The notes under the pieces: model-generated | Told to the model about the DNA's origin: nothing | The model's database searches: none | Seen by the model: only the letters and a program-made list of their open reading frames with translations | Made by a program: the position numbers and the translations under genes | Shown: piece by piece, positions 61,530 through 64,000 of the stretch | How positions within the stretch are numbered: position 1 is the first letter of the stretch | How the letters are laid out: the number at the start of each line of letters is the position of its first letter | Assembly: GCF_019565505.1 (NCBI RefSeq) | Contig: NZ_CP067378.1 | Location: forward strand, 248,001 to 312,000 | Origin: Flavobacterium davisii | Lineage (GTDB): Bacteria; Bacteroidota; Bacteroidia; Flavobacteriales; Flavobacteriaceae | Length of the DNA: 64,000 bases | Reading direction: 5' to 3'

Positions 61530-62037
61530 AGTCTAATAGTTTTTGGTATAAATCCGTTTCGAGCTGTAGGCTCTCTATTTCTCCTTTTATGTATTCTTTC
61601 GGCGTTAACATACCTTGATAACGACAATTATAGGTTAGTATATACACATCCACTACTGTCTCATCTACTGCCAGTTCTTCACCTACTAGCACTAAACGTC
61701 CCGTGTTTTTAGTATGAAAAGAAACGAGTATTTTGTTTGTAATCCGTACAAAGTCGAGAAACTTCAAGGCTTCTCTAGCGTTAGAACTCACAGACGAATA
61801 ATCTCGCAATTGTTCATAACATAGCCTAATAGTCATGGTAGCCGTTTGACTGGTGTGGTCAACACTCCAGTGTACAAATACTGCGGGGAACAAATGCGCA
61901 TCATAATTTTGAGAATCATAGTCCTGCCCTGCATATAGGTCAACAAAACGGACAGGTAAAATACCTTGGCTTCTATAGGTTTCTTTGGTTTGCTCGTCAT
62001 TAAATACGGCTACCATTTTTTTGTAAAAATCTTTCAT
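61528..62037 (-). CDS. prophage morphogenesis-region protein, function unknown
   Basis: 169 residues: MKDFYKKMVAVFNDEQTKET, then LFPAVFVHWSVDHTSQTATM and a C-terminal acidic helix. Size and position next to the GpG-like gene resemble the small tail-completion proteins of Mu-like phages; this is inference from position. Confidence 0.55.
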   Translation of the reverse strand: MKDFYKKMVAVFNDEQTKETYRSQGILPVRFVDLYAGQDYDSQNYDAHLFPAVFVHWSVDHTSQTATMTIRLCYEQLRDYSSVSSNAREALKFLDFVRITNKILVSFHTKNTGRLVLVGEELAVDETVVDVYILTYNCRYQGMLTPKEYIKGEIESLQLETDLYQKLLD

Positions 62038-62053
62038 AGTCTTTAAAGTAGGT

Positions 62054-62527
62054 TTAAGATTGGTTTAATTCGTTCTCAACGGCTTGTTTCAGCATAAGCT
62101 CTAGTCCTCGTGCCAAATACTGCGAATCGCCTAAAAATTGTCGCTTAGGCACTTTAAAATGGCTTGTTCTAGTGTGAAGCTTTACGTTGTGGCTTCTTCC
62201 GTTTCGCTTGCGTTGATGGCTTCTTACATTTACCGTTTTAGAAGTTTCACCTCCTTCGTTATGCACTTTAGCATACGGTACATCCGTTCCTATATAAACA
62301 AAGTAATTACCGCTGGCTATCTTACGAATCGAGCGTTTTAAACGCCCCGAAACAGTAAGCAATGAACCTCGCCCTTTGCGTTTTCTTGCTTCCCAAGGTT
62401 GTGTTCCTTGGTCTTTCCAGTTCTTTTCAACGAAGCGTTTTTTTACGAAATTAACGGCGGTTACTCCAGCATTATTAGTCATTTCTTTTAAAAAGCCGTG
62501 TCTGCTGATACGGCTTAATTTTTTCAA
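62054..62527 (-). CDS. phage virion morphogenesis protein (Mu GpG/tail-completion-like)
   Basis: 157 residues. NFVKKRFVEKNWKDQGTQPW, then LLTVSGRLKRSIRKIASGNY and VYIGTDVPYAKVHNEGG, is the classic pattern of this family (the 'L-SGxLxxSI' and 'YAxxHNxG' motifs). It takes part in head or tail assembly. The C-terminal part is very basic. Confidence 0.85.
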   Translation of the reverse strand: MKKLSRISRHGFLKEMTNNAGVTAVNFVKKRFVEKNWKDQGTQPWEARKRKGRGSLLTVSGRLKRSIRKIASGNYFVYIGTDVPYAKVHNEGGETSKTVNVRSHQRKRNGRSHNVKLHTRTSHFKVPKRQFLGDSQYLARGLELMLKQAVENELNQS

Positions 62528-62558
62528 AATATTCGTCTCTAAAATCTAAATCCATCAT

Positions 62559-64000
62559 TTAAGCATTTTCAGCATTTCTAACCATTCGCATAAACATTTC
62601 CTCTAAATAGCTTTCAAAATCAGCCTTAGACATTCCTTGAACTTTCGGATCGTTCATTTTAATATCCCCTTTTATAATTGAACCAATATTAAAAGTGATA
62701 TTTCTAATTTGCTGACTTTCGCCAGTAACCTTAGTTACATCGTTAGCTAGTTTGGTTTTACCTTCTTTATTTTCTTTAGATGGTGGTGCAGAATCGTATA
62801 ATCCTTTTAATGGGGCTGTTTTGGGTTTTGCTTTATCTTCCTTGTTTGCTTTTATCCCCTTTTCTTCAGGAATAACCAGCTCCATTTTGGTTCTAAAGTC
62901 TTGTAATTTATCAGCACCAGCTTTAGCGTGTTTACCCAATCCCGGTATTTTTGACATTAACTCTAGTAATTGTTGTAATGGTTTTAAAAACACATCCATT
63001 AAAACGACGCCAATACGCTTTAAACCGCCGATAATACCACCACTTTCAAAAGCTTCTGTAATGCTATCCCAATGTGTTCTAATAAGTAGAAACGCCGAAA
63101 CGATACGCCCAATGGGTCCCATGATCCAAAGCATCAATGCGCCGAATTTTTCAAACTTGACAATAGCAATAGTAATATAAGCTATAAGTGCGCCTATTGC
63201 TATTGCGATAAGTCCAATAGGATTGGCACTCATAGCCGTGTTTAAAAGCCATTGTGCAACGGTCAGTCCTTTTACGGCTTGTGATGCTAGTGTAAAAGCA
63301 GTAGCAATTTTGTAAAATAAGAACAAACCACCCGCTACGGGGATTAATATTTTCAAAACGCTTACGATGTCGTCAAAATTATCATATACAGCATTAATCA
63401 CAGGATTCAAAGCATCTAATCCTTTAGCTATAATAGGTAGTATTTTTTCACCTAATTTTATCATCATAGCTTTAATTTTATTTTGAATGATTCCCCATTG
63501 TTCCATCGGGGTTAATGAATCGATGTAAGCTTTATTTAAAGAACCTACAGAACCAAAAGCTCCGTCTGTAGCTTTTCTTAATCCATTAATATCCTGCATT
63601 AAAACACTAAAACCTAAAGATGCAGACTCATCCAATCCTAATTTATTTAGTTGAATTGCTTTATCTTTATTAGATAATCCTTCTATTTTACGGTTTAATT
63701 GTTCTATGATATTAACCATTGGGCGTATTTTACCAGTAGAGCTAAATACTTCAATTCCTAGCGCTTTAAAACCGCTAACCATTTTTCCTGTCTTATCCAT
63801 TTTCCCAATGGCTACATCAGGGTTTGCCAAAGCACGCATAATACCTTCAAGCGCTGTTGATGATTGTTCGCTACTTAATTTTGTGGTTAAAGAAGCGAAC
63901 GCTCCTGCTGTATCTTCAAGCTCATAACCGAGTTTCCTTGCTAAAGGGACAACCTTAGGTAAGTAATTAGCAATATCCTTAAATTCAGCTCTACCATCTT
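62559..64000 (-). CDS. phage tail tape measure protein, N-terminus outside the window
   Basis: About 480 C-terminal residues are visible; the frame is open to the right edge (reading DGRAEFKDIANYLPKVVPLA and on). TP901-type tape-measure features: LGYELEDTAGAFASLTTKLS, then LEGIMRALANPDVAIGKM, a hydrophobic stretch (IAVPVAGGLFLFYKIA-like and ANPIGLIAIAIGALIAYITI), and a low-complexity Lys-rich tail. Sets tail length and assists DNA passage. An internal Met at 63839 is not the start, since the domain continues upstream. Confidence 0.85.
   Translation of the reverse strand, partial: DGRAEFKDIANYLPKVVPLARKLGYELEDTAGAFASLTTKLSSEQSSTALEGIMRALANPDVAIGKMDKTGKMVSGFKALGIEVFSSTGKIRPMVNIIEQLNRKIEGLSNKDKAIQLNKLGLDESASLGFSVLMQDINGLRKATDGAFGSVGSLNKAYIDSLTPMEQWGIIQNKIKAMMIKLGEKILPIIAKGLDALNPVINAVYDNFDDIVSVLKILIPVAGGLFLFYKIATAFTLASQAVKGLTVAQWLLNTAMSANPIGLIAIAIGALIAYITIAIVKFEKFGALMLWIMGPIGRIVSAFLLIRTHWDSITEAFESGGIIGGLKRIGVVLMDVFLKPLQQLLELMSKIPGLGKHAKAGADKLQDFRTKMELVIPEEKGIKANKEDKAKPKTAPLKGLYDSAPPSKENKEGKTKLANDVTKVTGESQQIRNITFNIGSIIKGDIKMNDPKVQGMSKADFESYLEEMFMRMVRNAENA

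Larger units (their letters stand above)
50528..64000 (+). mobile_element. Mu-like transposable prophage, right part outside the window
   Basis: Gene order and content are those of Mu-like phages: leftward S24 repressor, divergent early promoter, small regulators, DDE transposase (MuA), AAA ATPase (MuB), DUF3164 protein, endolysin, then morphogenesis genes (GpG-like, tape measure). Morphogenesis genes run leftward and converge on the early block at about 61.5 kb. The left boundary is a guess. Confidence 0.85.

Overview
The window looks like a chromosomal segment of a strongly A+T-rich Flavobacteriaceae bacterium, most like Flavobacterium (the genus is an inference). The support is family-typical: a fused alpha/beta 2-oxoacid dehydrogenase E1, a YtxJ-type bacilliredoxin, Bacteroidetes promoters of the TTG-N19-TAnnTTTG type, start codons without strong Shine-Dalgarno sequences, and a Bacteroidetes-type Mu-like prophage.

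Layout. 1-8 kb: UvrA-family ATPase (truncated by the window edge), a large M1-peptidase-like surface protein, and the E1 dehydrogenase. 8-17 kb: roadblock-like protein, KatG, a glyoxalase-fold protein, a DJ-1/PfpI protein beside a Crp/Fnr regulator, small unknowns and a GNAT acetyltransferase, separated by long gene-poor spacers. 17.2-19.2 kb: an IS110-family element followed by a small inverted-repeat element. 19.3-32.5 kb: housekeeping genes (gltP-like, aroC, glyA, fumarylacetoacetase, pheT), a beta-barrel protein, an msrB-msrA-ytxJ redox cluster and a conserved unknown. 32.8-35.2 kb: a repeat island with two arrays of a 137-bp hairpin unit around a 21-bp minisatellite. 35.2-44.4 kb: a type I restriction-modification operon (hsdM fused to a GIY-YIG domain, rhuM, hsdS, a REP-associated transposase, hsdR) followed by a DUF4268 nuclease-like gene. 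44.8-48.3 kb: mnmE, an NlpC/P60 protein and a thiolase. 48.7-49.3 kb: a tandemly duplicated Ser-Pro-Arg tRNA cluster. 49.5-50.1 kb: two transposase-less derivatives of the IS110 element. About 50.5 kb to the right edge: a Mu-like prophage, with a leftward S24 repressor, rightward early genes (MuA- and MuB-like transposition proteins, DUF3164, endolysin and small genes) and leftward morphogenesis genes (GpG-like, tape measure).

Three themes stand out. First, the prophage early operon carries four copies of a compact hairpin whose two stems change between copies while pairing is kept and two short unpaired motifs stay constant. Each copy lies 19-49 nt upstream of a start codon, so it is a candidate undescribed cis-regulatory RNA. 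Second, most intergenic repeats share terminal inverted repeats close to AACCCAGATTACGCATTAGA. These also bound the IS110 element, whose 215-nt non-coding left end (candidate bridge RNA) recurs twice without a transposase. Third, the restriction locus is full of repeat-driven remodelling: TAEL repeats in HsdS, a REP-interrupted transposase gene overlapping hsdR, and a GIY-YIG domain joined to HsdM at a GC-rich palindrome.

Caution: seventeen single-base frame breaks, nearly all an apparent missing base in a homopolymer, affect otherwise well-conserved genes. I annotate these as single genes. Unpolished sequence is the simplest explanation, but real decay cannot be excluded from the sequence alone.
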